This document shows, piece by piece, positions 1 to 8,570 of a stretch of 14,330 bases of DNA. The DNA comes from Solirubrobacteraceae bacterium (GTDB taxonomy: Bacteria > Actinomycetota > Thermoleophilia > Solirubrobacterales > Solirubrobacteraceae), in NCBI GenBank assembly GCA_025935735.1, contig JAICUS010000093.1:1-14330 (forward strand), in the 5' to 3' direction. The translations under genes and the position numbers were made by a program. Under the pieces are notes generated by a model. The model made no database searches. It was given only the letters and a program-made list of their open reading frames with translations, and was not told where the DNA came from. Within the stretch, counting starts at the first letter, position 1. Each line of letters begins with the position of its first letter.

Positions 1-1075
1 TACCTGCGCGAGGTGCGGCGCAACTTCGCGCTGGTGGCCGAGTGGGACGACCACGAGGTCGAGGACAACTACGCCGGCGAGCTGGGCGGCGGCGCGGCCG
101 GCACCCGGCGTGTGCCGTTCCCGCAGCGGCGGGCGAACGCCTATCGCGCGTACTTCGAGCACATGCCGCGGCGGCTGCGGCGCGACTTCCGCACCTATGG
201 CTCGGTCCCGCTGGGCAACGCCGAGCTGTTCCTGCTCGACGACCGTCAATACCGCGGCGACCAGCCGTGCAACCCGACCGACTCCTTCCTGTCGCAGCCC
301 TGCCCGCCGAGCACCACCGACGACCCGCGCGCATCTTTGCTCGGAGGGACCCAGCAGGCCTGGCTCAAGCGCGCGCTGTCGGCGTCGAAGGCGCGCTGGA
401 AGCTGATCGCCAACCAGGTGATGATCAGCTCGCTCGACTTCCCGCCGGGCAACCCGCTGAACACGGACTCGTGGGACGGCTACGGCGCGGCGCGCGCCGA
501 TCTTGTCAACCACATTGCGAACGATCACATTCACGATGTCGTCTTCGTGACCGGTGACATCCCAAGGGGGCTTCGCCCCCATGTCGCCGGCGCTTCGCGG
601 CCGGCTACCCCCCAGTTAGGCCGGCCACGTGACCGAGAGCGGGCGGCGCACGGTGCGCGATCCGGAGCTGCCCGACCCGGTCCGCGGCCCGGTCCGCGCC
701 ACCGAGTTCGTGTGCGGCGCCGTGACGTCGCCGGGCATCGTCGACCGCGCGCTGACCGACGAGGCGGCCCGCGTCGCCGCCGCCGCGCCGGTCGACGCCG
801 CGGTGATGGGCAACAGCCCGCAGCTCGTCTACGCGAACGAGGCCTACAAGGGCTACGGGCTCGTGACCGCGGGGCGCGACCTGCGCGTCCGCTACCAGGC
901 CGTGCACGACGTCCGGCAACCGCAATCCGGTGTCTTCACGCTCCGCCGCTTCCACGTCGAATCGGGTAAGCCGTTCGTGCACGACGACGGCGGCCCGGTC
1001 CCGCTGCCGGCGCCCGCGCCGCCCGGCACGCTGCCGCCGCTTCCGGGGATCGGCGGCTTGGGTCCGATAGCCTGA
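1..1075 (+). pseudogene. PhoD-like alkaline phosphatase, 5' end outside window, disrupted by a hairpin-rich insert
   Basis: This is the C-terminal part of a PhoD-family metallophosphatase, normally an exported phosphodiesterase/monoesterase that scavenges phosphate. Frame 1 carries family motifs: WDDHEVEDN (nt 43-69), LDDRQYR (nt 235-255), NQVMISSLD (nt 412-438) and VVFVTGDI ending at nt 561. After TGDI the family normally continues with HTF and the rest of the metal site. Here that is replaced by two hairpins, and frame 1 then degenerates into arginine-rich nonsense. Homology resumes in frame 2 at about nt 620 (AGHVTESGRR), with the typical ATEFVCGAVTSPG block at nt 698-736 and a stop at 1073-1075. 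A TAG at 617-619 blocks frame 2 upstream. The conserved His after TGDI and its neighbours are lost, so I infer an inactive gene. An assembly error at the hairpins is the main alternative. The GTG at 629 could start a C-terminal fragment, but that would not be a functional enzyme. Confidence 0.85.
562..619. repeat. REP-like element of two TTC-loop hairpins, inserted in the phosphatase gene
   Basis: Two adjacent hairpins are visible. The first is GGGGGC (566-571), loop TTC, GCCCCC (575-580). The second pairs GCCGGCGC (586-593) with GCG (597-599) and CCGGC (601-605) around loop TTC, with G600 bulged. In addition GACAT (556-560, the phosphatase TGDI codons) is complementary to ATGTC (581-585), so the first stem could extend into the host gene. 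The block ends in a C-run (608-613) and CAGTTAG. It has no coding capacity and sits exactly where phosphatase homology is interrupted. I infer a REP/MITE-like dispersed palindromic element. I saw no second copy in the window, so its repetitive nature is not shown here. Confidence 0.55.
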
Positions 1076-3244
<2,169 letters not shown>

Positions 3245-3248
<4 letters not shown>

Positions 3249-4000
3249 GGAAGCCGTTCATCGCCGGCAACTGGAAGATGAACAACACGATCGCCGAGGC
3301 GGAGGCGCTCGTGCAGGCGCTGCTGCCCCGGGTGGGGGCCGTCGAGGACGTCGACGTCGTCGTGTGCCCGCCGTTCCTCGCGCTGCAGGCGGTGGTCGAC
3401 TCCGTGCGCGGCTCGGCCGTCGGCGTCTATGCCCAGAACATGGCCGAGAGGGACTCCGGCGCGTGCACCGGCGAGGTGTCGGCGGCGATGCTCACCGAGA
3501 TCGACGTGCAGGGCGTGATCCTCGGGCACTCCGAGCGGCGCGAGCTCTACGGGGAGACCGACCGCCTCCTGCAGCTGAAGGTGCCGAAGGCGCTCGAGGC
3601 CGGCCTGGTGCCGATCCTCTGCGTGGGCGAGACCGAGGACGAGCGCGAGCGCGGCGCCACCGAGCGCAAGCTGCGCCACCAGGTGAATGAGGCGCTGGAG
3701 AAGGTGCCGGTGGACCGGCTGTCCGAGGTCGTCGTGGCCTATGAGCCGATCTGGGCGATCGGCACGGGCCGCACCGCCACGCCCGAGCAGGCGCAGGAGG
3801 CGATCGCGTTCGTACGCGCGCTCGTGCAGGGCTTAGACAAGCAGGCCGGCAGCGCCGTGCGCGTGCTCTACGGCGGCTCGATGAAGGCCGGCAACGCGGC
3901 GGAGATCCTCGCCCAGCCCGACGTCGACGGCGGCCTGATCGGCGGCGCCTCGCTGGAGGCCGACAGCTTCGCGGCGATCGTCGAGGCCGCGCGCGGATGA
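3245..4000 (+). CDS. tpiA: Triose-phosphate isomerase
   Basis: It interconverts dihydroxyacetone phosphate and glyceraldehyde-3-phosphate. The 251 residues form a full TIM barrel. The N-terminal GNWKMN supplies Asn9 and Lys11, the catalytic His95 lies in VILGHSERR, and the catalytic Glu167 lies in AYEPIWAIGTG, followed by the phosphate-gripping loop. The phosphate-binding LYGGSM and GGLIGGASL are present near the C-terminus. The start ATG at 3245 overlaps the pgk stop as ATGA. The reading frame is open much further upstream, but that part is only the shadow of pgk, and family homology begins at MRKPFIAGNWKMN. It is third in the glycolytic operon. Confidence 0.97.
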
Positions 4001-5445
4001 CGGTCCCGCACGTCGCGCTGATCGTGCTCGACGGCTGGGGGCTGGCCGAGCCGGGCCCCGGCAACGCGATCTCGCTGGCCGACACGCCGGTGTTCGACGA
4101 GCTGTGGTCGCAGCATCCCCACACGACGCTGATCGCGATGGGCGAGAGCGTCGGGCTGCCGGAGGGCCAGATGGGCAACTCCGAGGTCGGCCACCTCAAC
4201 CTCGGCGCCGGCGCGATCGTGCCGCAGGACCTCGCGCGGATCGACAAGGCCGTCGAGGACGGCACGCTGGCCGGCAACGAGGTGCTCCGGGCGGCGCTCG
4301 ACGACCGCTTCGAGCGCATCCACCTGATCGGCCTCGTGTCCGACGGCGGCGTGCACTCCTCCGACCGGCACCTGCGCGCGCTGCTCGAGCTCGCCGGCGA
4401 CCGCGCGGTCGTGCACGCGTTCACCGACGGCCGCGACACCGACCCCAAGGGCGGCGCCGGCTACCTGGCCGAGGTCGAGGGCTGGGGCGGGCACGTGGCC
4501 AGCGTCGTCGGGCGCTACTTCGCCATGGACCGCGACCAGCGCTGGGACCGCACGGAGAAGGCGCTCGCACTGCTGGTCGAGGGTAAGGCGGAGCACCACG
4601 CCGACACGGCGGAGGAGGCGGCCCGGACCGCGTACGAGCGCGGCGAGACCGACGAGTTCATCGAGCCGACGACCGTGGGCGACCCCGTGTGCATCCGCCC
4701 CGAGGACTCGGTGATCGCGTTCAACTTCCGCCCCGACCGGATGCGCCAGATCACCGAGAAGCTCGCGCCGCACGTCGCGCTCTACACGACCCTGGCCTCC
4801 TACGACGAGGACTGGGACTACCCCGTCGTCTTCCCGCCCGCGCGCCCGTCGGTCACGCTGGCCAAGGTCATCGCCGACGCCGGCCAAGCCCAGCTGCACG
4901 TGGCCGAGACGGAGAAGTACCCGCATGTGACGTACTTCTTCAACGGCGGCGAGGAGCACCCCTACGACGGCGAGACGCGCGAGCTCGTGCCCTCGCCGCG
5001 CGATGTCCCCACCTACGACAAGAAGCCCGAGATGAGCGCGCGCGAGGCGGCGGACGCGTTCGTCGAGCACTTCTCCGACGAGCGGCCGGCGTTCGCGATC
5101 ATCAACTTCGCCAACCCGGACATGGTCGGCCACACAGGCGTCATCGAGGCGGCCGTGACCGCGGTGGAGACCGTCGACGAGTGCCTGGGCCGCGTCGTGG
5201 AGGCGGTCCACGCGGCCGGCGGCGCCTGCGTCGTCACCGCCGACCACGGCAACTGCGACCACATGCTCAACGACGACGGCTCGCCCAACACCGCGCACTC
5301 GCTCAACCCGGTGCCGTTCGTCGTCACCGCGGGCGCGGACGCCGTGGACGGCGAGGGGATCCTGGCCGACGTCGCGCCGACCGTGCTCGCGCTGCTGGGC
5401 ATCGAGCAGCCCGAGGCCATGACCGGCCGCTCGCTGCTGGGCTGA
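3997..5445 (+). CDS. gpmI: 2,3-bisphosphoglycerate-independent phosphoglycerate mutase
   Basis: It converts 3-phosphoglycerate to 2-phosphoglycerate through a phosphoserine intermediate, using two metal ions (usually Mn). It belongs to the alkaline phosphatase superfamily. All expected ligands are visible: Asp12 (VLDGWG), nucleophile Ser62 (MGNSEVGHLNLGAG), Asp375 and His379 (NPDMVGHTG), Asp416 and His417 (TADHGNCDHM), and His434 (NTAHSLNPVP). Substrate-binding segments SDGGVHS (115-121), DGRDTDP (144-150) and NFRPDRMRQ (243-251) are also present. At 482 residues it is somewhat shorter than the usual ~510, without a lost core motif. The start ATG overlaps the tpiA stop (ATGA). It is last in the operon, and a hairpin at 5434-5459 probably ends the transcript. 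Confidence 0.97.
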   Translation: MTVPHVALIVLDGWGLAEPGPGNAISLADTPVFDELWSQHPHTTLIAMGESVGLPEGQMGNSEVGHLNLGAGAIVPQDLARIDKAVEDGTLAGNEVLRAALDDRFERIHLIGLVSDGGVHSSDRHLRALLELAGDRAVVHAFTDGRDTDPKGGAGYLAEVEGWGGHVASVVGRYFAMDRDQRWDRTEKALALLVEGKAEHHADTAEEAARTAYERGETDEFIEPTTVGDPVCIRPEDSVIAFNFRPDRMRQITEKLAPHVALYTTLASYDEDWDYPVVFPPARPSVTLAKVIADAGQAQLHVAETEKYPHVTYFFNGGEEHPYDGETRELVPSPRDVPTYDKKPEMSAREAADAFVEHFSDERPAFAIINFANPDMVGHTGVIEAAVTAVETVDECLGRVVEAVHAAGGACVVTADHGNCDHMLNDDGSPNTAHSLNPVPFVVTAGADAVDGEGILADVAPTVLALLGIEQPEAMTGRSLLG

Positions 5446-5459
5446 CCGCCGCTCAGCAG
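5434..5459. terminator. Hairpin spanning the convergent stop codons of gpmI and the hydrolase
   Basis: CTGCTGGGC (5434-5442) pairs with GCTCAGCAG (5451-5459) as nine base pairs, one of them a G-U wobble, around an 8-nt loop. The gpmI stop TGA (5443-5445) is in the loop and the minus-strand stop (5455-5453) is in the right arm. There is no U-tract. On the minus transcript the wobble becomes an A-C mismatch, so the structure favours the gpmI transcript. A terminator role is inferred from position and pairing only. Confidence 0.45.
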
Positions 5460-6841
5460 GCGAGCACCGCCCTGATCCGGCTCGCGTCGTCCGCCCAGCC
5501 GGCGGCCTGGGCGGGCGCCAGCCACCGCACGACGGTGGTGAACGCCTTCAGCGCCCCGCAGGCGGCCGCGCGATGCGGGGCGAGCCGGGCGGCGACCGCA
5601 CGCAGCGCTGCGGTGAGCTGCGCCTTGATCGCGGGGGACAGGCGGGAGGCGCCGACCACCTCGTCGATCAACCGCGAGATCTGCGCGGCGGCGCCCAGCA
5701 CGGTCACGGTGAAGGTCCCGTGCGACGTGTTCGCGGCGTTGTCCGTGGCCGCGCACTCGACCTGGGTCGTGCCGATCGCGAACAGGCTGCCACCGGCCGG
5801 CGTGCAGACGACGCTCGGACTGGGGTCCCGGTCCCGGTCGTCGGTCGCGGTCGCGGTGAAGGCGACCGTCGCGCCGCCCGGGCCGGTCGCGTTCGCCGTG
5901 ATGTCACCGGGGACGGTCAGCACCGGCGGGGTCGTGCCCTCCAGCCGCGGCCGGAAGAACTCCACCGCCCGCTGCGTGATCTCGAGCTCGACCGCGTCGG
6001 TGCTGAGGCCCGTGCACGGCGGGGCGGTGACGCCGGGGTCGCACACGTCGTCCTGGACGACGGGCCCGCTGATGTGCGGGATCCAGCCGCACGTCGCGTC
6101 GGTGCCGGGGTCCGGGCAGCCGTACTCGGCGTTCGGGGTGGCGGCGACGAGCCGCTTGATGTTCACGGGCTGCGTGAAGAACCCCGGGGCGCAGTAGTGC
6201 ACGGCCTTGCCGGAGATCGATCCGGGGAAGGACGCGGCGATCAGCCCGAGGTTCCAGCGGTCGAGCGGCCGGCTCGCGTCGACGGCCTCGGCCGCGCTCA
6301 CCGTCCCGTCGCGGTCGGCGTCGAAGGCGGAGCCGGCGGTCTGCATCTGCGCGCAGTAGTTGGAGTCGAAGCTGCGGTGGACGGCGTGGGCGACCTCGAC
6401 GAGCTGCTTGTCGGTCGTCGCCGGGATCGCGTCGTAGGCCTCTTTGGTGTTGACCGGCATCGTGTTGCGGTCGCGCTCGCCGTAGATCAGGAGCGTCGGG
6501 ACGGTGATGCCTTTGAGGTCGACGCCGTTGTTGATCGCCTTGGCGCCGATCGCCATCCCCATGATCGCCTTGACCCGCGGCTCGCGTCGCGCGTCCTGCC
6601 AGCACAGGCCGTCCGTGGTCTCGACCGGTGCCCACGTGGCCCCGGCCGTACCCCAGGGCACGCTGCCGCCGGCGACGGCGAGCGCCGTGATGGTCCCGCG
6701 GGAATGCCCCATCACGCCGGCCCGGTCCGCGTCGACGTCCGTTGCGAACCAGCCGGGGAGGGCGTCCCATGAGTAGCCGCTGAGAGCCAGCCGGAGGTCC
6801 GCTCGCGCACCGGGCGCACGAGGCGCCGGTTGCTCGTGCAA
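5453..6841 (-). CDS. Alpha/beta-hydrolase with HYR domain, N-terminally truncated and probably decaying
   Basis: The frame encodes 462 residues beginning just before the nucleophile elbow. Ser47 lies in VMGHSRG, the likely acid is Asp124 in LIYGERD, and the likely base is His152 or His155. Residues 174-178 (DADRD, followed by G) resemble a calcium-binding loop. A HYR (immunoglobulin-like) domain occupies about 305-382, followed by a helical, alanine-rich tail (384-462). Such proteins are usually secreted, yet this one lacks a signal peptide, the first beta strands and the oxyanion-hole region, roughly 100-150 residues by family expectation. The only possible start is a TTG (6841-6839) directly after an in-frame TAG (6844-6842), with no Shine-Dalgarno. 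Further upstream the strand is occupied by the divergent MarR gene. I infer deletion of the 5' end. The substrate is unknown; an esterase or lipase is likely. Confidence 0.7.
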   Translation of the reverse strand: MHEQPAPRAPGARADLRLALSGYSWDALPGWFATDVDADRAGVMGHSRGTITALAVAGGSVPWGTAGATWAPVETTDGLCWQDARREPRVKAIMGMAIGAKAINNGVDLKGITVPTLLIYGERDRNTMPVNTKEAYDAIPATTDKQLVEVAHAVHRSFDSNYCAQMQTAGSAFDADRDGTVSAAEAVDASRPLDRWNLGLIAASFPGSISGKAVHYCAPGFFTQPVNIKRLVAATPNAEYGCPDPGTDATCGWIPHISGPVVQDDVCDPGVTAPPCTGLSTDAVELEITQRAVEFFRPRLEGTTPPVLTVPGDITANATGPGGATVAFTATATDDRDRDPSPSVVCTPAGGSLFAIGTTQVECAATDNAANTSHGTFTVTVLGAAAQISRLIDEVVGASRLSPAIKAQLTAALRAVAARLAPHRAAACGALKAFTTVVRWLAPAQAAGWADDASRIRAVLAC

Positions 6842-6842
6842 C
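6829..6842. promoter_or_regulatory. Candidate MarR autoregulatory operator
   Basis: GTTGC-TCGT-GCAAC is a perfect inverted repeat with 5-bp arms and a 4-bp spacer. It covers the -35 hexamer of the MarR promoter. TTGC/GCAA half-sites are common in MarR-family operators, and binding here would block RNA polymerase. A second, partly overlapping repeat, GCACGAG (6816-6822) with CTCGTGC (6833-6839), could be an alternative site. The operator function is inferred. Confidence 0.45.
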
Positions 6843-6858
6843 TATCCGGCGCTACAAT
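6830..6858 (+). promoter_or_regulatory. Sigma70-type promoter of the MarR gene, probably leaderless
   Basis: The -35 candidate is TTGCTC (6830-6835) and the -10 candidate is TACAAT (6853-6858, one mismatch to TATAAT), with an ideal 17-bp spacer. The ATG at 6865 is 6 nt after the -10 box, where transcription would begin, and no Shine-Dalgarno precedes it. This predicts a leaderless mRNA, which is common in actinobacteria. Confidence 0.6.
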
Positions 6859-6864
6859 TCCCCC

Positions 6865-7338
6865 ATGGCATCGTTGGACACGGCCGCCGAGCAGCTCACA
6901 CCGGTTGAGCTGGGCGCCTGGCGCGGGTTGCTGCGCGTGCACGCCGCGCTCGTCAAGTCGCTCGACGCCGAGTTGTCCGCCGCGCACGAGCTGCCGCTGA
7001 GCTCCTACGAGGTGCTGATCACGCTCGAGGCCGCGCCCAGCCGCAAGCTGCGCATGTCCGAGCTGGCCGACTCCGTGCTGCTGTCGCGCTCGGGTATGAC
7101 CCGCTTGGTCGACCGCCTGGAGCAGAACGGCCTGCTGGAGCGCGACCACTGCACCGCCGACGGCCGCGGCTGCTTCGCCGTGCTCACCGACAAGGGGCTC
7201 GGCGCCGTCGCCGAGGCGCGCCGCACCCACTTCGGCGGCGTGCGCGAGCGCTTCCTCTCCCAGTTCGCCGACGAGGAGCTGCGGCTGCTCGCCACGTTCT
7301 GGGACCGCGTGCTGCCGGGCGCGTCCGGGTTGGACTAA
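6865..7338 (+). CDS. MarR-family transcriptional regulator
   Basis: This is a 157-residue winged helix-turn-helix regulator of the usual MarR length. The DNA-binding part is LRMSELADSVLLSRSGMTRL (about 62-81), followed by the VDRLEQNGLLERD segment and the wing TADGRGCFAVLTDKG (about 98-112). The flanking N- and C-terminal helices would form the dimer interface. Such proteins are usually repressors released by small, often phenolic, ligands. The ATG start coincides with the predicted transcription start, and a palindrome overlies the -35 box, so autorepression is likely. It reads divergently from the truncated hydrolase and convergently, with a 3-bp overlap of 3' ends, to the propeller gene. 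Its nearness to the aromatic operon makes it a possible regulator of that operon, but the palindrome upstream of the operon differs from its own site. Confidence 0.9.
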   Translation: MASLDTAAEQLTPVELGAWRGLLRVHAALVKSLDAELSAAHELPLSSYEVLITLEAAPSRKLRMSELADSVLLSRSGMTRLVDRLEQNGLLERDHCTADGRGCFAVLTDKGLGAVAEARRTHFGGVRERFLSQFADEELRLLATFWDRVLPGASGLD

Positions 7339-7349
7339 GGCACCCGGGC
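7323..7349. terminator. Hairpin spanning the convergent stops of the MarR and propeller genes
   Basis: CCGGGT (7325-7330) pairs perfectly with ACCCGG (7342-7347) around an 11-nt loop. The stem can extend outward by a T-G wobble and a G-C pair to 7323 and 7349. The MarR stop TAA (7336-7338) and the minus-strand stop (7337-7335) both lie in the loop. There is no U-tract. A bidirectional terminator role is inferred from position. Confidence 0.4.
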
Positions 7350-8489
7350 CATGACGTTCGTGTGGTACTCGAAGAACCCGTCGTAGGTTCCCTGCATCCA
7401 CAGCACCTCGAGCTCGTCGGCGCGGTTGCGCGGCGAGATCGGGCGGATCGCGTCGCCCGGCGGGTGTGAGAGCGCGCGGTGCGCCCAGGTCGCGCCGCGG
7501 TCCGCCGTCCGCCAGCGCTCGACGACGAACCGGCCGCCGATCTTGCGCGACAGGAACACCACGCGGGGGTCCTCGTGGTCCAGCGAGATGCCGGCCGCGT
7601 AGTGTCCCTCGGGCAGCCCGTCCCCGCTGTCGGTCACGACGTGCCGGTGCCAGGCGTGGCCGTCCCACGCGGCGTAGTGGTAGATCGGGGCGCGCCCGAA
7701 CGGGAAGGTGGCGAACACGACCACCGGATGCCCCTCGAAGTCGGCGGCCACGTCCCACACCCAGGCCCGCTCGCCGGTGCTGTCGACGTCGTAGACCCGG
7801 CCGCCGCGCGCCGGAGTGACCGGCAGGTCGCGCAGCCGCGCCACGCGCGTCCCGTCCGCGTGGAAGAACGCGTCGGCGTGGTAGCGCAGGTAGTAGACGC
7901 TGTTGGCGAAGCTCCCCGGGTTGCCCTCGGTGTAGGCGATGTGGATCGTCGCCTCGCCGTCGCCGTGCAGCTTCACGTACGGGCGCTGGCCCTTGATGTG
8001 CAGGAGGTTGCGGGCGACGCTCCAGCGCCCGCCGGGCGTGTGCCGGGCGAACGCCGGCCACCAGTTCCCACCGCGCCACCACAGATAGGTGCGGTTCTCC
8101 GCGCGCAGGTGCAGCGGGTTGGGATACGTGTAGCCGAAGTGGTGCGCGGTGTTGCGCGGGAACCGGTGCTCCGGACCCCAGGTCCGCACGTCCTCGGGAT
8201 GGCGCGTGCGCCGGTACCACATGTGCGGGCCGTCGTGCTGACAGTAGAACGCGCTGATCCGGCCGTCGTCGTGGACGAGCAGCCCGGGGTTGTTGTGGTC
8301 GTCGACGGTCAGCCCGCGCTTGAGCACCGTCTTCTCCACGTGGCGCGTCGCGTGGTCGAAGCTCGCCACGACCACTTCCCCCGTGCGAGAGATCCAGCCG
8401 ATGTACGTGCGCCGGTGCGCGCCCGAGTGGAAGACCGCGCGTGGGTCGGCGAACCACGACCAGCCTCCGTCTCCGAGCCTGCGCGCCAT
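7335..8489 (-). CDS. BNR_4-type beta-propeller protein, possible glycan-active enzyme
   Basis: The 384-residue protein resembles the BNR_4 (BNR repeat-containing) family. This family has a seven-bladed propeller fold and is related to some polysaccharide lyases and rhamnosidases (for example PL24/PL25 ulvan lyases, PL42, GH145). Supporting segments are GDGGWSWFADPRAV (7-19), DDHNNPGLLVHDDG (63-76), an aromatic and His-rich stretch NTAHHFGYTYPNP (113-125), YLWWRGGNWWPAF (135-147), GQRPYVKLHGDG (167-178) and IAYTEGNP (184-191). The frame is open to an ATG at 8549, but the ATG at 8489 is preferred. Family similarity begins right there, and the longer form would run through the divergent promoter region. 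No signal peptide is visible, so the protein is probably cytoplasmic or acts on imported oligosaccharide. No glycan genes adjoin it. The function is uncertain and the substrate unknown. Confidence 0.75.
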   Translation of the reverse strand: MARRLGDGGWSWFADPRAVFHSGAHRRTYIGWISRTGEVVVASFDHATRHVEKTVLKRGLTVDDHNNPGLLVHDDGRISAFYCQHDGPHMWYRRTRHPEDVRTWGPEHRFPRNTAHHFGYTYPNPLHLRAENRTYLWWRGGNWWPAFARHTPGGRWSVARNLLHIKGQRPYVKLHGDGEATIHIAYTEGNPGSFANSVYYLRYHADAFFHADGTRVARLRDLPVTPARGGRVYDVDSTGERAWVWDVAADFEGHPVVVFATFPFGRAPIYHYAAWDGHAWHRHVVTDSGDGLPEGHYAAGISLDHEDPRVVFLSRKIGGRFVVERWRTADRGATWAHRALSHPPGDAIRPISPRNRADELEVLWMQGTYDGFFEYHTNVMARVP

Positions 8490-8498
8490 CCGCGGCCG

Positions 8499-8504
8499 AC
8501 TGTA
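8499..8504 (-). promoter_or_regulatory. Possible -10 box of the propeller gene
   Basis: On the minus strand TACAGT (8504 to 8499, four of six matches to TATAAT) ends 9 nt before the ATG at 8489, and no Shine-Dalgarno is seen. This would give a nearly leaderless transcript. No convincing -35 lies at the right distance, so support is weak. Confidence 0.25.
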
Positions 8505-8534
8505 TTGACATCGAGCGGGTGCGCGCGACAGACT
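8505..8534 (+). promoter_or_regulatory. Promoter of the aromatic catabolic operon
   Basis: A perfect -35 hexamer TTGACA lies at 8505-8510. The best -10 is CAGACT at 8529-8534 (18-bp spacer, three of six matches), so the -10 is weak, as in activator-dependent or induced promoters. Transcription would start near 8540, just upstream of the 8549-8565 palindrome and about 30 nt before the first gene. Confidence 0.4.
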
Positions 8535-8548
8535 CCCAGGCGCCCACA

Positions 8549-8565
8549 TGTTCGATCAGCGAACA
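8549..8565. promoter_or_regulatory. Perfect palindromic operator upstream of maleylacetate reductase
   Basis: TGTTCG-ATCAG-CGAACA is a 17-bp perfect inverted repeat with 6-bp arms, lying between the predicted transcription start and the TTG start codon at 8571. The position suits a repressor. The GTTCGAT half-site resembles, from memory, the PcaR (IclR-family) box GTTCGATAATCGCAC of aromatic catabolism; TetR-type control, as for RolR of the C. glutamicum resorcinol operon, is also possible. The cognate regulator is not evident in this window. Confidence 0.5.
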
Positions 8566-8570
8566 GCAGC

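Noticed and set aside
562..619. Hairpins in the phosphatase gene as an intrinsic terminator or the end of a complete gene
   Set aside because: Phosphatase homology resumes directly after them in another frame, so they interrupt a gene rather than follow one; no U-tract is present.
8490..8549. Longer propeller protein starting at the ATG at 8549
   Set aside because: The extra 20 residues have no family similarity and would cover the divergent promoter; the ATG at 8489 fits better.
7479..8570. Upstream extension of the maleylacetate reductase frame, giving a 712-residue protein
   Set aside because: The added part is the complement of the propeller gene; family homology begins at RRFTYTALPG after the TTG at 8571.
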